Shown: positions 8,589 to 16,599, counted from the stretch's first letter. The stretch: 64,000 nt of DNA from Stigonema ocellatum SAG 48.90 = DSM 106950 (GCA_016903675.1 JADQBA010000032.1:6425-70424), one strand, 5' to 3'. Numbers and translations are program-made. Notes: generated by a model not told the origin, from the sequence alone.

Positions 8589-9341
8589 ATGCCAGATAGA
8601 GTTGAAATAACCGTAATTACCAAAAGTTCTCTTCGTAGCTGTTTTGGTCTAGAGCATCTACTTAATGCCTTTGAGAGCATCAAAGACTTGACCCCAACCC
8701 ACTGGGGTGCGGATGAACGCGCACGAAACCCATATGATCGTAGCGAATTACTGGCTACAGTGAGCGCTTTCAAAAGCGATTTTTATATGCCAGGTCTACA
8801 GCGACGACAAGCCCCCCGTTACAAAGCTTATTTTTCAGCAAGAAATCAGGGTCTTAATTATGTTAATGTGGAGTTTGGTTCATCCATTCACAACAAAGAC
8901 TTGCCCCGCGTTTTTGCTCTTGGCAATGCTATCGCCGCACAACTAAAGGCAGAGTTTGGTGTTGTTCATTTAGTGTGGTATGAAGGTAGCCAAGATTACT
9001 GTGCTTCAGGAAAAATTACCGCTTCGGAACTGCAAAAATATGGTCCCGTCCCTGTCTGCGCTCGTACCTGGTTTGGTTCACACCTAGTACAGCTTATTGG
9101 TAGCGATCGCTTATCTCATTCTGGTTCTATTATTCAGAATACACCTTGGGGCGGAATACAGTTGGACTTGGTAGAGCATCCTTGGGAGTCAGATGTAGAA
9201 ATGTTAAGTAGCCGCCAACTTGAGCTGATGAAGCAGTTGCAGCCCTCTGGTGTGTTTGGTGATTACACCCAAATTCTCAACTACAAGCCAGGACCTAACT
9301 GGATACCCATTCTAGATAAAGTTGTCACTCAGGTAGGGTGA
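8589..9341 (+). CDS. Immunity-like protein (possibly Imm52-type), orphaned from its toxin
   Basis: The protein has 250 residues from the ATG at 8589; a longer reading from 8502 overlaps the upstream fragment and is less likely. It is a soluble alpha/beta protein with DRVEITVITKSSL at the start, THWGADERARNPYDR near residue 40, and GVVHLVWYEGSQDY mid-protein. The layout resembles large immunity proteins of the Imm52 type, but this is a weak recognition. It follows the broken toxin fragment by 40 bp and precedes the pentapeptide-repeat gene by 34 bp on the same strand. If correct, it is an immunity gene kept after loss of its cognate toxin. Confidence 0.5.
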   Translation: MPDRVEITVITKSSLRSCFGLEHLLNAFESIKDLTPTHWGADERARNPYDRSELLATVSAFKSDFYMPGLQRRQAPRYKAYFSARNQGLNYVNVEFGSSIHNKDLPRVFALGNAIAAQLKAEFGVVHLVWYEGSQDYCASGKITASELQKYGPVPVCARTWFGSHLVQLIGSDRLSHSGSIIQNTPWGGIQLDLVEHPWESDVEMLSSRQLELMKQLQPSGVFGDYTQILNYKPGPNWIPILDKVVTQVG

Positions 9342-9375
9342 CTCTGGAAGATACCTAGCTAGAAAGAGCGGATCT

Positions 9376-10014
9376 ATGAGCAAACTTTCCATATTAGAGC
9401 AATTGCACCAAGCGATCGCTCTGAAACAAACCATCAGAGGTATAGATTTGTCCGGTCTTGATTTGTGTAAGATCGATCTAACAGGACTTGTTGCAGAGGG
9501 TTTGATAGCTAAGGGCACACAACTCGACTACGCCTTACTGACAGAAGCACAGTTGATGGAAGCGGACTTTACTGGGGCAAATCTAAATGGTGCCCATCTG
9601 GCAAATGCAAACGTGGGATTAGCAACATTCAATCTAGCATCAATGCACCAGATTTGCCTACAGAACGCGCTTTTCATCAACGGCTACTGCAAAGATGCGA
9701 CTCTAGAAGAAGCTGACTTAACTGGTGCTGAGTTAGTGGGTTCTCTGTTCTTTGGTAGTTGTCTGAATCGAATTGTGCTTCAGATGGTGAAAGCTGACAA
9801 CGTGGGTTTTAACCGGGCTATGATGGTGCAGGCTGATTTGCGGGGTGGAAGCTTCATAGGAGCAACTTTTAATAAAGCTGACCTAACTCAAGCTAACTTT
9901 TCTGGAGGAGATTTCTCGCAGGCTGATTTTCGTTCTGCAAAACTAGATGGAGTAAACTGGGACAATGCCCAGCTAAAAGATACATTGTTCGATCCCGGAG
10001 TATCACCAAAGTAG
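9376..10014 (+). CDS. Pentapeptide-repeat protein
   Basis: The protein has 212 residues. From about residue 45 it is built of A(D/N)LXX-type pentapeptides such as ADFTGANLNGAHLANANV and ADLTQANFSGGDFSQADF, which fold as a right-handed quadrilateral beta helix. There is no signal peptide or membrane segment. The middle region (about 75-110) is degenerate. An aaagagcgg stretch precedes the ATG. A remnant of a second copy sits at 564-656 directly before the DUF4157 toxin gene, so this family seems to travel with the DUF4157 cassettes. Its biochemical role is unknown. Confidence 0.85.
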   Translation: MSKLSILEQLHQAIALKQTIRGIDLSGLDLCKIDLTGLVAEGLIAKGTQLDYALLTEAQLMEADFTGANLNGAHLANANVGLATFNLASMHQICLQNALFINGYCKDATLEEADLTGAELVGSLFFGSCLNRIVLQMVKADNVGFNRAMMVQADLRGGSFIGATFNKADLTQANFSGGDFSQADFRSAKLDGVNWDNAQLKDTLFDPGVSPK

Positions 10015-10109
10015 GCAATACAAAAAGCTCAAGATGATAACTATAACATGGGCGATTCAGTAGGATTTGAGCTAGACAGTGAAGAAGCTACAATAGCAGA
10101 TATTCAAAA

Positions 10110-10392
10110 CCCCAGCTTCAGCATTCATGAGAGCTTGTAAGGCAATTTACGAGATTGTCAAGTTTTTCATAGAACGCGCCCAGCAGATTGCGGATTTGAT
10201 TAACGCGATTCTGGATGCAATTGGTGCGATCGCTAGTGGTGCGATAGATCAAGCAGTGAAGGGGGTTGAGAATGCCCTAGCCAAAGCGCTACCAGTAGTC
10301 ATCAGTTTCCTAGCAAGTCTTTTGGGCTTGGGGGGTATTGCCCAGAAGGTGCAAGCAATCTTCCAGAAACTGCGCCGACCCATCGAGAAGGC
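10110..10392 (+). pseudogene. 283-bp duplicated internal fragment of the DUF4157 toxin gene
   Basis: This segment is nearly identical to 4283-4565 of the large DUF4157 gene at constant offset, including the hydrophobic stretch VISFLASLLGLGGIAQKVQ. Both N-terminal DUF4157 and C-terminal nuclease parts are absent, and homology stops abruptly on both sides. An ATG at 10127 leaves 96 codons open, but the reading frame is simply the parent frame and I do not regard it as a gene. The 10015-10109 lead-in has no recognisable origin. Confidence 0.8.
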
Positions 10393-10420
10393 AAACGTTA
10401 GGAATGCTGAGAGATAATCG

Positions 10421-10489
10421 GGGATTATGTCGGTGATTTATGGGGATGTGTCGCCAAGGGATGCGATAGCGCGAAGCGCTGACGCCTAA
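10421..10489 (+). pseudogene. C-terminal tail of a YbjN-like protein
   Basis: Twenty-two codons beginning GIMSVIYGDVSPRDAIAR match the end of the intact gene at 12669-13835 and the fragment at 6842-6952, ending in SADA and a stop as the latter does. It follows the copied DUF4157 fragment after only 28 bp, so two unrelated remnants have been joined by deletion. Confidence 0.6.
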
Positions 10490-10590
10490 AGGCGTATCGC
10501 AACAATAGAGTCTTAGTCTATCCCATAATGTTTCGGTGGGTTACGCTGTCGCTAACCCACCCTACGTTTCTACTTTTCTTAAAAGGCGCT

Positions 10591-10697
10591 CGCTGTTTAG
10601 GATTGGGGGGTTTTGGGAAGGCGATCACTATTTCGGGTTGGGTGGTTTTGAAGTGCGATCGCTGTTTCGGGTTGGGTGGTTTTGAAGGGGCGATCAG
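10591..10697. repeat. Tandem repeat of about 40 bp carrying HIP1 octamers
   Basis: Roughly two and a half units of gcgatc(g/a)ct(g/a)tttcgggt followed by tgggtggttttgaag are repeated head to tail. The unit contains a gcgatcgc or near match. No coding function is supported. The remainder of 10490-10733 shows only short palindromes such as that around gggttacgctgtcgctaaccc. Confidence 0.5.
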
Positions 10698-10733
10698 TTT
10701 TTGGTATGGGTAGTGCTAGTGTATTAATTATAT

Positions 10734-11171
10734 TTATTCGTCGAAGAAAATTTCAATGTTTTTGGTTCGCCATGTAGCAATACCTGTACCGAAGAAATCC
10801 TGATCCTCCGTCCAAATTGGACAGCCGAAAGCAAGGGCTAATGCCACAATTGACCAATCTTTCTCATCTCGCTCACAGATACGATTTAAAGCTTCTTGCT
10901 TAAAACCTCCGTAAATATCCTCCCTGATTTCAGTGACAAGTTGTTTAAGATCGTTCAGAGTATCCAAAGCCTCTTGCTCTTGGGTGGGACTTAGATGGCG
11001 TTTTCGAGCGATATTGGGTATATGAAAAGCGACTTCACGATAAGAAGTTTGTGGGGTACAAAAAAGTACCTTGTCCCTCTGTTCAGCAATCAGGGAAAAT
11101 GTCCGTATCCCCAGAACTGCACGAATAAGAATATTCGCATCAAGAACAATAATTTTCGCTTTTTTGGTCAT
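10734..11171 (-). CDS. PIN-domain toxin (VapC-like ribonuclease)
   Basis: The protein has 145 residues. The N-terminus IIVLDANILIRAVLG supplies the first PIN acidic residue; further acidic residues lie in ERDEKDWSIVALALAFGCP and WTEDQDFFG. PIN toxins are Mg-dependent ribonucleases. Its start overlaps the stop of the upstream antitoxin gene by one base (TAATG), so the pair is translationally coupled. The full acidic set is present, so it is probably functional. Confidence 0.85.
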   Translation of the reverse strand: MTKKAKIIVLDANILIRAVLGIRTFSLIAEQRDKVLFCTPQTSYREVAFHIPNIARKRHLSPTQEQEALDTLNDLKQLVTEIREDIYGGFKQEALNRICERDEKDWSIVALALAFGCPIWTEDQDFFGTGIATWRTKNIEIFFDE

Positions 11172-11434
11172 TAATTGCTCGGTTTTCTCAACTCCTGAAA
11201 ATCAGCAACAATATCATCCTCAGTGAGTCCTTTTTCAGCCAGCATATTACTGAGTTTGGTGACAGCTTGACGTAAAGACTCTAGATTTTTTTTCTGAGGT
11301 TGAGGTTGAGCGGGAATATAATAACCAATCGTCTCTCCATGATTCGTCAAAGCAATGGGTTCTTGATTTTCCCTCGTGTACTTATACAGATGGTCTCTAA
11401 ACTCACGGATTCCGACTGATTCAATCTCGGACAT
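11171..11434 (-). CDS. Phd/YefM-type antitoxin of the PIN pair
   Basis: The protein has 87 residues from the ATG at 11434; a reading from 11467 adds 11 residues of unlikely type. IESVGIREFRDHLYKY and EPIALTNHGETIGYYIP are typical of Phd/YefM-like DNA-binding antitoxin N-termini. The C-terminal half is charged and would wrap the toxin. It would normally autorepress the operon promoter upstream (about 11440-11510), which is AT-rich. Confidence 0.8.
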   Translation of the reverse strand: MSEIESVGIREFRDHLYKYTRENQEPIALTNHGETIGYYIPAQPQPQKKNLESLRQAVTKLSNMLAEKGLTEDDIVADFQELRKPSN

Positions 11435-11553
11435 AAATTTTACGTTTTTGTGTACACATAGGTACATAATAGCAAAAAATCCCGTAATATCAAAGCCTTA
11501 TTGATCTTGTTAGCGCCAAAACTCTCCAACATAGTGCGAAGGCCCTTCTGGTT

Positions 11554-11773
11554 AGGACTTACGCATTGACAGAGAACGCAGACTATGCAACACATTCTCG
11601 TTACAAGGCTCTGCCTTGTAATGCTCCTTGGTGGAGGCTCTGCCTCCGCGTTTAATGGGAGGCAGAGCCTCCCTTAATTACGTCCCCAGGCGGAGCCTGG
11701 GAACGAGGCAACGAGGCAAACGGCGAAGTTTCGTTATGCACATGATGGTTGATTTGTAAAGTGCGTAAGTCCT
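11554..11773. mobile_element. MITE-like element, family A, copy 2
   Basis: The ends are aggacttacgcattgacag at the left and gtaaagtgcgtaagtcct at the right. The interior carries palindromic 'ggctctgcc / ggcagagcc' blocks. The element abuts the YbjN-like gene fragment that starts at 11774, and could have inserted there or taken part in a deletion. Confidence 0.65.
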
Positions 11774-11932
11774 GGAATTATCAATTTTTTCAAAGACTGG
11801 ACGGAGGCTAATCTATCTGCAAGAACCAAAAAAGGCAGTGACAAAATGCTGGAAGGAATAAGTACTTTCTTAACAGAATTAGCTGATATTAATCTGGATG
11901 AGATGACTCAGCAAATAGAGGCAAATATCAAA
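11774..11932 (+). pseudogene. Internal fragment of a YbjN-like gene
   Basis: The translated stretch IINFFKDWTEANLSARTKK and LTELADINLDEMTQQIEANI match residues of the intact gene at 12669-13835 (DNA about 13216-13368), at roughly 75 percent identity by eye. Both ends are missing. Homology begins exactly at the MITE boundary and ends where the convergent vapC gene starts. Confidence 0.7.
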
Positions 11933-11935
11933 ACA

Positions 11936-12319
11936 TCAAGATGGACAAAAAAAGCTCGGTTGCTTGAGGAAAGCGGGCAAATTCAACCTGAGGGCAAGAG
12001 CAAGGCAGGCACGATCTCCAAGTGACAGTCCCCAAGGTTGAGTGGGAAGGAGCAGTTTAGCGATGGAGCGAGCTAATGATTCGTCAGTTGGATAAATTAA
12101 GAGCGCATTGTTGAGCAAGCCTTGAAGAGTCAGTTGAGTCGCAACCACATCAGGATCTTGTCCTCGTTCTGCCAATTTCGTGAGAGTTTCTGCCCAGTTA
12201 ATGCTGCTCATGATTGAACCTTGGGTTAGGGCTGTTGCCACAATCGCAGCTCCGGGTTCTCCTTGAAGATAAGCAAGGAGTGCCGAAGCGTCAAGAACGC
12301 TTGTGGCTTGTAGGCTCAT
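11936..12319 (-). CDS. PIN-domain toxin VapC, probably with altered C-terminus
   Basis: The protein has 127 residues. SVLDASALLAYLQGEPGA at the N-terminus, NWAET in the middle and SLGDRACLALALRLNLPA near the end are the three acidic PIN motifs of VapC. In usual family members the last motif continues into a TADRAW-type segment; here it becomes FLKQPSFFCPS and stops at a junction with the YbjN-like fragment. The tail therefore looks replaced, and activity is uncertain. Its start overlaps the antitoxin stop (ATGA). Confidence 0.75.
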   Translation of the reverse strand: MSLQATSVLDASALLAYLQGEPGAAIVATALTQGSIMSSINWAETLTKLAERGQDPDVVATQLTLQGLLNNALLIYPTDESLARSIAKLLLPTQPWGLSLGDRACLALALRLNLPAFLKQPSFFCPS

Positions 12320-12579
12320 GATTGAGATGCTCTGTGACGTTCTTGAATTAATTCCTCAGCCAGGCTGGTTCCTGGTGCGATGTCCTTGTAGATTCCTTGC
12401 AGGTTTTGGATTTGAGTCCGCAAACTAGTCAAACGTAGACTACCATCTGGTTCCAGTGTGAGAATGAGTTTCTCCCCTGGTTGCAGGTTGAGGTGATGAC
12501 GAATCGATTCGGGAAGAACGATATTTCCCTGCTCTCCCAGTTCAATAGTCTGTTGTTGAGGCGTTGATGTTGGGGGCAT
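12316..12579 (-). CDS. AbrB/MazE-type antitoxin (VapB)
   Basis: The protein has 87 residues from the ATG at 12579; an upstream ATG at 12711 would add 44 residues with no family resemblance. QTIELGEQGNIVLPESIR followed by LNLQPGEKLILTLEPDGS is the swapped-hairpin AbrB/SpoVT DNA-binding domain. The C-terminal helix SLAEELIQERHRAS is the toxin-binding part. The ATGA overlap with vapC supports coupled translation. Confidence 0.8.
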   Translation of the reverse strand: MPPTSTPQQQTIELGEQGNIVLPESIRHHLNLQPGEKLILTLEPDGSLRLTSLRTQIQNLQGIYKDIAPGTSLAEELIQERHRASQS

Positions 12580-12668
12580 TACTGTCACCAATGAATTGAT
12601 TGTTCGATTATAGTCCCTTGGAGAATCAGCAGCGCGATCGCCTAGAGGCATGTTATGTTTTGTAAGCA

Positions 12669-13835
12669 ATGAGGTCGTACCCAAGAAAGTATTATATGTA
12701 CGCGATCGCAAAAACAGAAAATCATCAAATAAACACCAACTTAACCCTACACGACTCCTCCCAATCCCCCCTAACCGTTCGCGCCGTCACCCTATCCCTC
12801 ACCAAACAAGACAACGAACTTATCGAGTGTCGTCTTACCTTCTGCGTCAACCCACAACTCTACAACCACATCGACACAAATGCCTTATTCAATCTCAAAC
12901 CAGATGCACGTAACCCCCTATCATCTGGAACATTTCTCCCAGAACCAGACATTACTATCGTTACCAGCCTGAAACCCGATTTATTACCACTGCTGGCTGA
13001 ACACGCCATCAAAATTGATGAAACTGCAAAATATATCCTGAATTTAAGCCAAGAACAACCCGATAACCAAATCCTCTTCACCGAAAGTTGGTTAGGTTTA
13101 TCTGTCAAACAACAACAGGAGTCAGGCGAAATCGGCTATCGTACTCTTTGGTCGTATATTAGTCCAGCAGATATTGCTATAGCTTCCACGAACAGTGAAG
13201 GAATTAGTGATGCAATAGTTAACTTTTTTAAAGATTGGACTGAGGCGAATCTTTCTGCGAAAAACCAGAAAGCCACCTCAGAAATGCTGTCAGGAATAAG
13301 TCATATCTTGACTCAATTAACTAATATTAATATGGATGAAATGACTCAGGAAATAGAGGCAAATATCCCACCCTCCCCTACAGGTGGACAGATTTTTGAG
13401 GAGATGGTCAATTTCTTTAAAGCTGACGATTGGCCTATAGTCCAAATTCCAGGACAGCCAGCCTTACAAATGGCTTTTCAGGGCGAAAATGGTAAATGGA
13501 CCTGTTACGCTAGGACAAGAGTTGAACAACAGCAATTCGTCTTTTACTCAATTTGCCCAGTCAATGCACCAGAAGACAAGCAACTGGATATAGCAGAGTA
13601 CTTAACTAGAGCTAATTGTGGCATGATGATTGGCAACTTTGAGCTAGACTTTGCCGACGGCGAGATTAGCTACAAAACCAGTATTGATGTAGAAGGCGAC
13701 AGACTCAGTTCCGCACTGATTAGACGTTTGGTTTACGCTAATGTCACGATGATGGATCAATATCTGCCGGGAATTATGTCGGTGATTTATGGTAATGTGT
13801 CGCCAGAGGATGCGATCGCAAGAATAGAGTCTTAG
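12669..13835 (+). CDS. YbjN / type III secretion chaperone-like protein
   Basis: The predicted product has 388 residues; the ATG at 12696 (379 residues) is an equally good start and no clear Shine-Dalgarno decides. Residues about 240-388 (MVNFFKADDWPIVQIPGQP to the end) resemble the YbjN/CesT-like fold used by type III secretion chaperones. The first 200 residues are not recognised. There is no signal peptide. Fragments of relatives lie at 6842-6952, 10421-10489 and 11774-11932, always beside DUF4157 or toxin remnants, so a chaperone role for DUF4157 effectors is a reasonable inference, not a demonstrated one. Confidence 0.65.
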   Translation: MRSYPRKYYMYAIAKTENHQINTNLTLHDSSQSPLTVRAVTLSLTKQDNELIECRLTFCVNPQLYNHIDTNALFNLKPDARNPLSSGTFLPEPDITIVTSLKPDLLPLLAEHAIKIDETAKYILNLSQEQPDNQILFTESWLGLSVKQQQESGEIGYRTLWSYISPADIAIASTNSEGISDAIVNFFKDWTEANLSAKNQKATSEMLSGISHILTQLTNINMDEMTQEIEANIPPSPTGGQIFEEMVNFFKADDWPIVQIPGQPALQMAFQGENGKWTCYARTRVEQQQFVFYSICPVNAPEDKQLDIAEYLTRANCGMMIGNFELDFADGEISYKTSIDVEGDRLSSALIRRLVYANVTMMDQYLPGIMSVIYGNVSPEDAIARIES

Positions 13836-13953
13836 CCAAGAAATCTTTGCGCGATCACAATTGCCCAGTGCCTCCACCTCCTGAGCGCAGGGATAGCATT
13901 CCTGATAGCGGCTTAATAGTTGTAGAATCGCTACGAGTATAACCATAAAATAG

Positions 13954-14235
13954 ATGGCGTTGCTGATTTAAAGTATGAATTACTCCCGAACCTGTCTAAG
14001 ATTACCTATTTTAACGAACCGCTTTCGACGCGTCCCTTGCGCGTCTCCCCTTGGGAGAAGTACGCGAAGAAAGAAGAGAAGAACGTCGGTAATCTTGTGG
14101 CGGTTCGGGAGTAGCCTCACGCAAAGGCAAGGCAGGCAGAGCGCCGGCCTCCGGCGATCTGAACTGCCGCGCAAAGAATCGTTGTTTAGTCATCTCGAAA
14201 AATGTCAATTCATACTCTCATTCAGCAACGCCAAA
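13954..14235. mobile_element. MITE-like element, family B, truncating a toxin gene
   Basis: The left end reads tggcgttgctga followed by tatgaatt; the right end is its inverse, ending tcagcaacgcca. A second inverted pair (tactcccgaacc and agattacc against ggtaatct and ggttcgggagta) lies inside at about 13977-14114. There is no coding capacity that I trust; the short open frames here are palindrome translations. The element ends a few bases before the toxin-like coding stretch at 14238. Confidence 0.55.
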
Positions 14236-14237
14236 TA

Positions 14238-14942
14238 GTTTATCACAATTTTGCCATATTGTCTTGTTGTGTCCCAGCTTTGAACCTACAGCAACCCCCT
14301 CGGCGTCTCGCAACAGTCGCAAAACTTGGTCTTGACCCGACGCCCGATACCATTCGTGAAGGCACAGTCCGAATGGAACAGCATCCAAATTATGAAAGCG
14401 CGGTCGCAGAGATTAGGCGTTTAGAATTTGAAATCAAAAATACTCGGGGTGAGAGCGGACCTTACGTAGCAGTCAGAGAAGTGTTAAATCCAGAAACAGA
14501 AGTGATTCGAGTCGAAAAGATAGTTTACGTTCAGGAGGGCATGAGATACCTGGATCTCGAACACGAACTCGGACATATACGACAACTAACCGAACGGTTC
14601 GGTGAAAAACCCTTGGCTACTGAGCGGGTAATCGAGTATGTGGACGGTCGCATTAAAGATATTAGCGCTCGCGGTGAAGTGCTGACCAACTGGCAGAACA
14701 CTATTACTGAATATCACAATCGCCTCGTCGAATTCCTTCGCCTCCAGGAGCGAGGTGCCAATCTTGAATTGTTAAGAGAACACGCACGAGGCGTTAGACA
14801 TTGGAGAGCGCAGTATCGGGAAAAAGGACTCAAAGGTGGAAGAAGCCCAACTCGCCAAGCGTGGGTGCAGAAACATTTTCCTGATATTCTACCTCTTGAA
14901 AGCCGATATAAAGACACTGTGGGCTTTGCTCTAGAATTATAG
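14238..14942 (+). pseudogene. C-terminal polymorphic-toxin domain with HELGH metalloprotease-like motif, 5'-truncated
   Basis: The open stretch encodes about 234 residues, from an ATG at 14202 that lies inside the MITE end. From LATVAKLGLDPTPDT onward the sequence resembles a tip domain found at the C-termini of DUF4157 and Rhs-type proteins. DLEHELGHIRQLTERFG contains an HExxH motif. RVIEYVDGR, WQNTITEYHN and RSPTRQAWVQKHFPD follow. There is no DUF4157 or other trafficking part, so it is probably a toxin tip cut off by the MITE. A peptidase function is inferred only from the motif. Confidence 0.55.
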
Positions 14943-15015
14943 TATATCAAACTTAAAGGGCTTGTAAAGAAAAAGCTGCTAAAAATAATCCGTCAAATCC
15001 TAAAGCAAGAAAACT

Positions 15016-15591
15016 ATGAAGCCATCACCGCAGTATAATTTCCCGGTTTCAGTCAGGCGTCAAACCTGGGAAGAAGAACCGGAGGTAGCACCGCTTTACC
15101 AAGGAATTTTCGATGTCACCTTAAATCACGCACTCAGCGTGGTGTTTGTACCAGAGTTTGAAAGGAATGCTAATTGCTGGCCTCCCATCTTGCCAGACAA
15201 CGTTGACGAAATAACTACAGAAATTGAAGCGCGAATGGTTACTGTGGCTCTCTCCAAATATAGCGTCACCTCAAATCTCTTACTAGCAGGACTTGAAGAA
15301 ATTATCTCGCGGGTTGTTTGGGAAGCACCACAACAAGGAGTAATCTTTTATGTTACACCTCAAGAATTCAAGGTTTTTAGCGCTGAATTATCCATACTAT
15401 CCGAGCAACTTCCGGCAGTTTACAGTTCGCGGCAAGTTTCAGAAATTGAAAATCTAGAAGTCACTAAATTTCTAATTTCTCGAATCCTTGCATCAACATA
15501 TATTGCTGAAGAAGACCTGCAAATGCTAGGGCCCAAAAGCGGGCAAATTCAAACTGAGGGCAAGAGCAAGGCAGGCACGATCTCCAAGTGA
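15016..15591 (+). CDS. Hypothetical protein downstream of the HELGH toxin fragment
   Basis: The predicted product has 191 residues. I do not recognise the family. It is soluble, acidic, with VSVRRQTWEEEPEVAPLYQ at the start and an LLAGLEEIISRVVWEAPQQG helix mid-protein. It follows the HELGH fragment by 73 bp on the same strand and could be its immunity protein. The last 18 residues (from SGQIQTEGKSKAGTISK) are not native: the DNA is a copy of the 3' end of vapC read on the opposite strand. The original C-terminus has therefore been lost or extended. Confidence 0.5.
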   Translation: MKPSPQYNFPVSVRRQTWEEEPEVAPLYQGIFDVTLNHALSVVFVPEFERNANCWPPILPDNVDEITTEIEARMVTVALSKYSVTSNLLLAGLEEIISRVVWEAPQQGVIFYVTPQEFKVFSAELSILSEQLPAVYSSRQVSEIENLEVTKFLISRILASTYIAEEDLQMLGPKSGQIQTEGKSKAGTISK

Positions 15592-15594
15592 CAG
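15535..15594 (-). pseudogene. 60-bp remnant of a vapC 3' end
   Basis: On the minus strand this encodes a LGDRACLALALSLNLPAF-type PIN segment and is almost identical to 11968-12027 in the intact vapC gene. It sits inside the 3' end of the 191-residue gene on the opposite strand and supplies that gene's stop codon. Confidence 0.7.
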
Positions 15595-15735
15595 AATAAT
15601 TCGTAATTCGTAATGACGCTCGAGTACTCGCGCTTCGCTACGCTAACGTAATTCGTAATTAAAAATTCCGGAATTATGAATTAATTAATAATTAATTAAT
15701 TGAGAGACAGAGCAACTAATTTTAATTATGATCGA
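15592..15735. mobile_element. MITE-like element, family C, partial copy
   Basis: The left end gaataattcgtaattcgtaa matches copies at 18160-18306, 22713-22856 and 38883-39122. The gagagacagagcaact block in the interior is shared with the 38.9 kb copy, but the right end is missing. The rest of the gap to 15855 includes a gcgatcgc pair and an AT-rich leader before the next gene. Confidence 0.5.
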
Positions 15736-15855
15736 AAAAGTAGCTTGAAGGGCGATCGCCCAAATCGAGGAACAATGCGATCGCTCTTCAAAAAAAACTT
15801 TTTGGTTTACTGATTTTTATTTTTATAAAAATAAAAGGTAAAAGGATCACTGAAT

Positions 15856-16551
15856 ATGCCCTTAACACCTCATACAGAAAGACACTTCACTGGCTCAGAA
15901 ACGATTCGAGACATTGTCATTGGAATGTCAGATGGTTTGACTGTGCCTTTTGCCCTGGCAGCTGGACTATCTGGGGCTATCACTTCAACAAGCATTATCG
16001 TGACGGCAGGGTTAGCGGAAATTATTGCCGGCTCAATAGCAATGGGTCTGGGAGGCTACTTGGCTGCAAAAACCGATTCTGAACATTACATAAGTGAACG
16101 CCGCAGGGAATTTCGGGAGGTTCGTGAAATGCCGGGTGAAGAAGCCCAAGAAGTGGCAGACATTTTCCGTACCTATGGTCTTTCTGATGAACAGGTGATG
16201 CCAGTGGTTAAGGCAATCCAAGCGAACCCGATACAATGGGTCGATTTTATGATGCGCTTTGAGCTTGGATTAGAAGCACCAGAACCCTCTCGTGCCAGTC
16301 GAAGTGCGCTGGTGATTGCTGCTTCCTATATTGCTGGGGGCTTGGTTCCACTCGCTCCCTACATGGTGTTCAGTAGCTCTGTCATTGCTTTGCGAGTTTC
16401 TGCGATCGCAACTTTGGCGGCACTCTATGGTTTTGGTTATGTCAAAGGACGCTTTACGGGTACGAAACCCATAAAATCCGGTTATCAAACTGCCTTAATT
16501 GGTGGCTTAGCAGCGACAGCTGCTTTTATTTTGGCTCACTTATTTAAGTAG
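15856..16551 (+). CDS. VIT1/CCC1-family iron/manganese transporter
   Basis: The protein has 231 residues with about five predicted membrane segments. The signature start SETIRDIVIGMSDGLTVPFALAAG, then AEIIAGSIAMGLGGYLAAK, is diagnostic of the VIT1/CCC1 family, which moves Fe2+ or Mn2+ out of the cytosol. A Glu-rich cytoplasmic loop (about residues 75-140, with ERRREFREV) corresponds to the metal-binding loop. The ATG follows a taaaaggatc leader. It appears to be a single-gene unit. Confidence 0.9.
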   Translation: MPLTPHTERHFTGSETIRDIVIGMSDGLTVPFALAAGLSGAITSTSIIVTAGLAEIIAGSIAMGLGGYLAAKTDSEHYISERRREFREVREMPGEEAQEVADIFRTYGLSDEQVMPVVKAIQANPIQWVDFMMRFELGLEAPEPSRASRSALVIAASYIAGGLVPLAPYMVFSSSVIALRVSAIATLAALYGFGYVKGRFTGTKPIKSGYQTALIGGLAATAAFILAHLFK

Positions 16552-16599
16552 GTTATAAAACAGTATTAATCATCTGCAAAACTTGGTCTTGACCCCAAC

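Noticed and set aside
10127..10417. Stand-alone 96-residue gene
   Set aside because: The reading frame is that of the large DUF4157 gene, and the segment is a copied internal fragment without its own start signals.
13975..14238. Short open frames around 14 kb on both strands
   Set aside because: They translate the palindromes of a MITE; no family or codon bias supports them.
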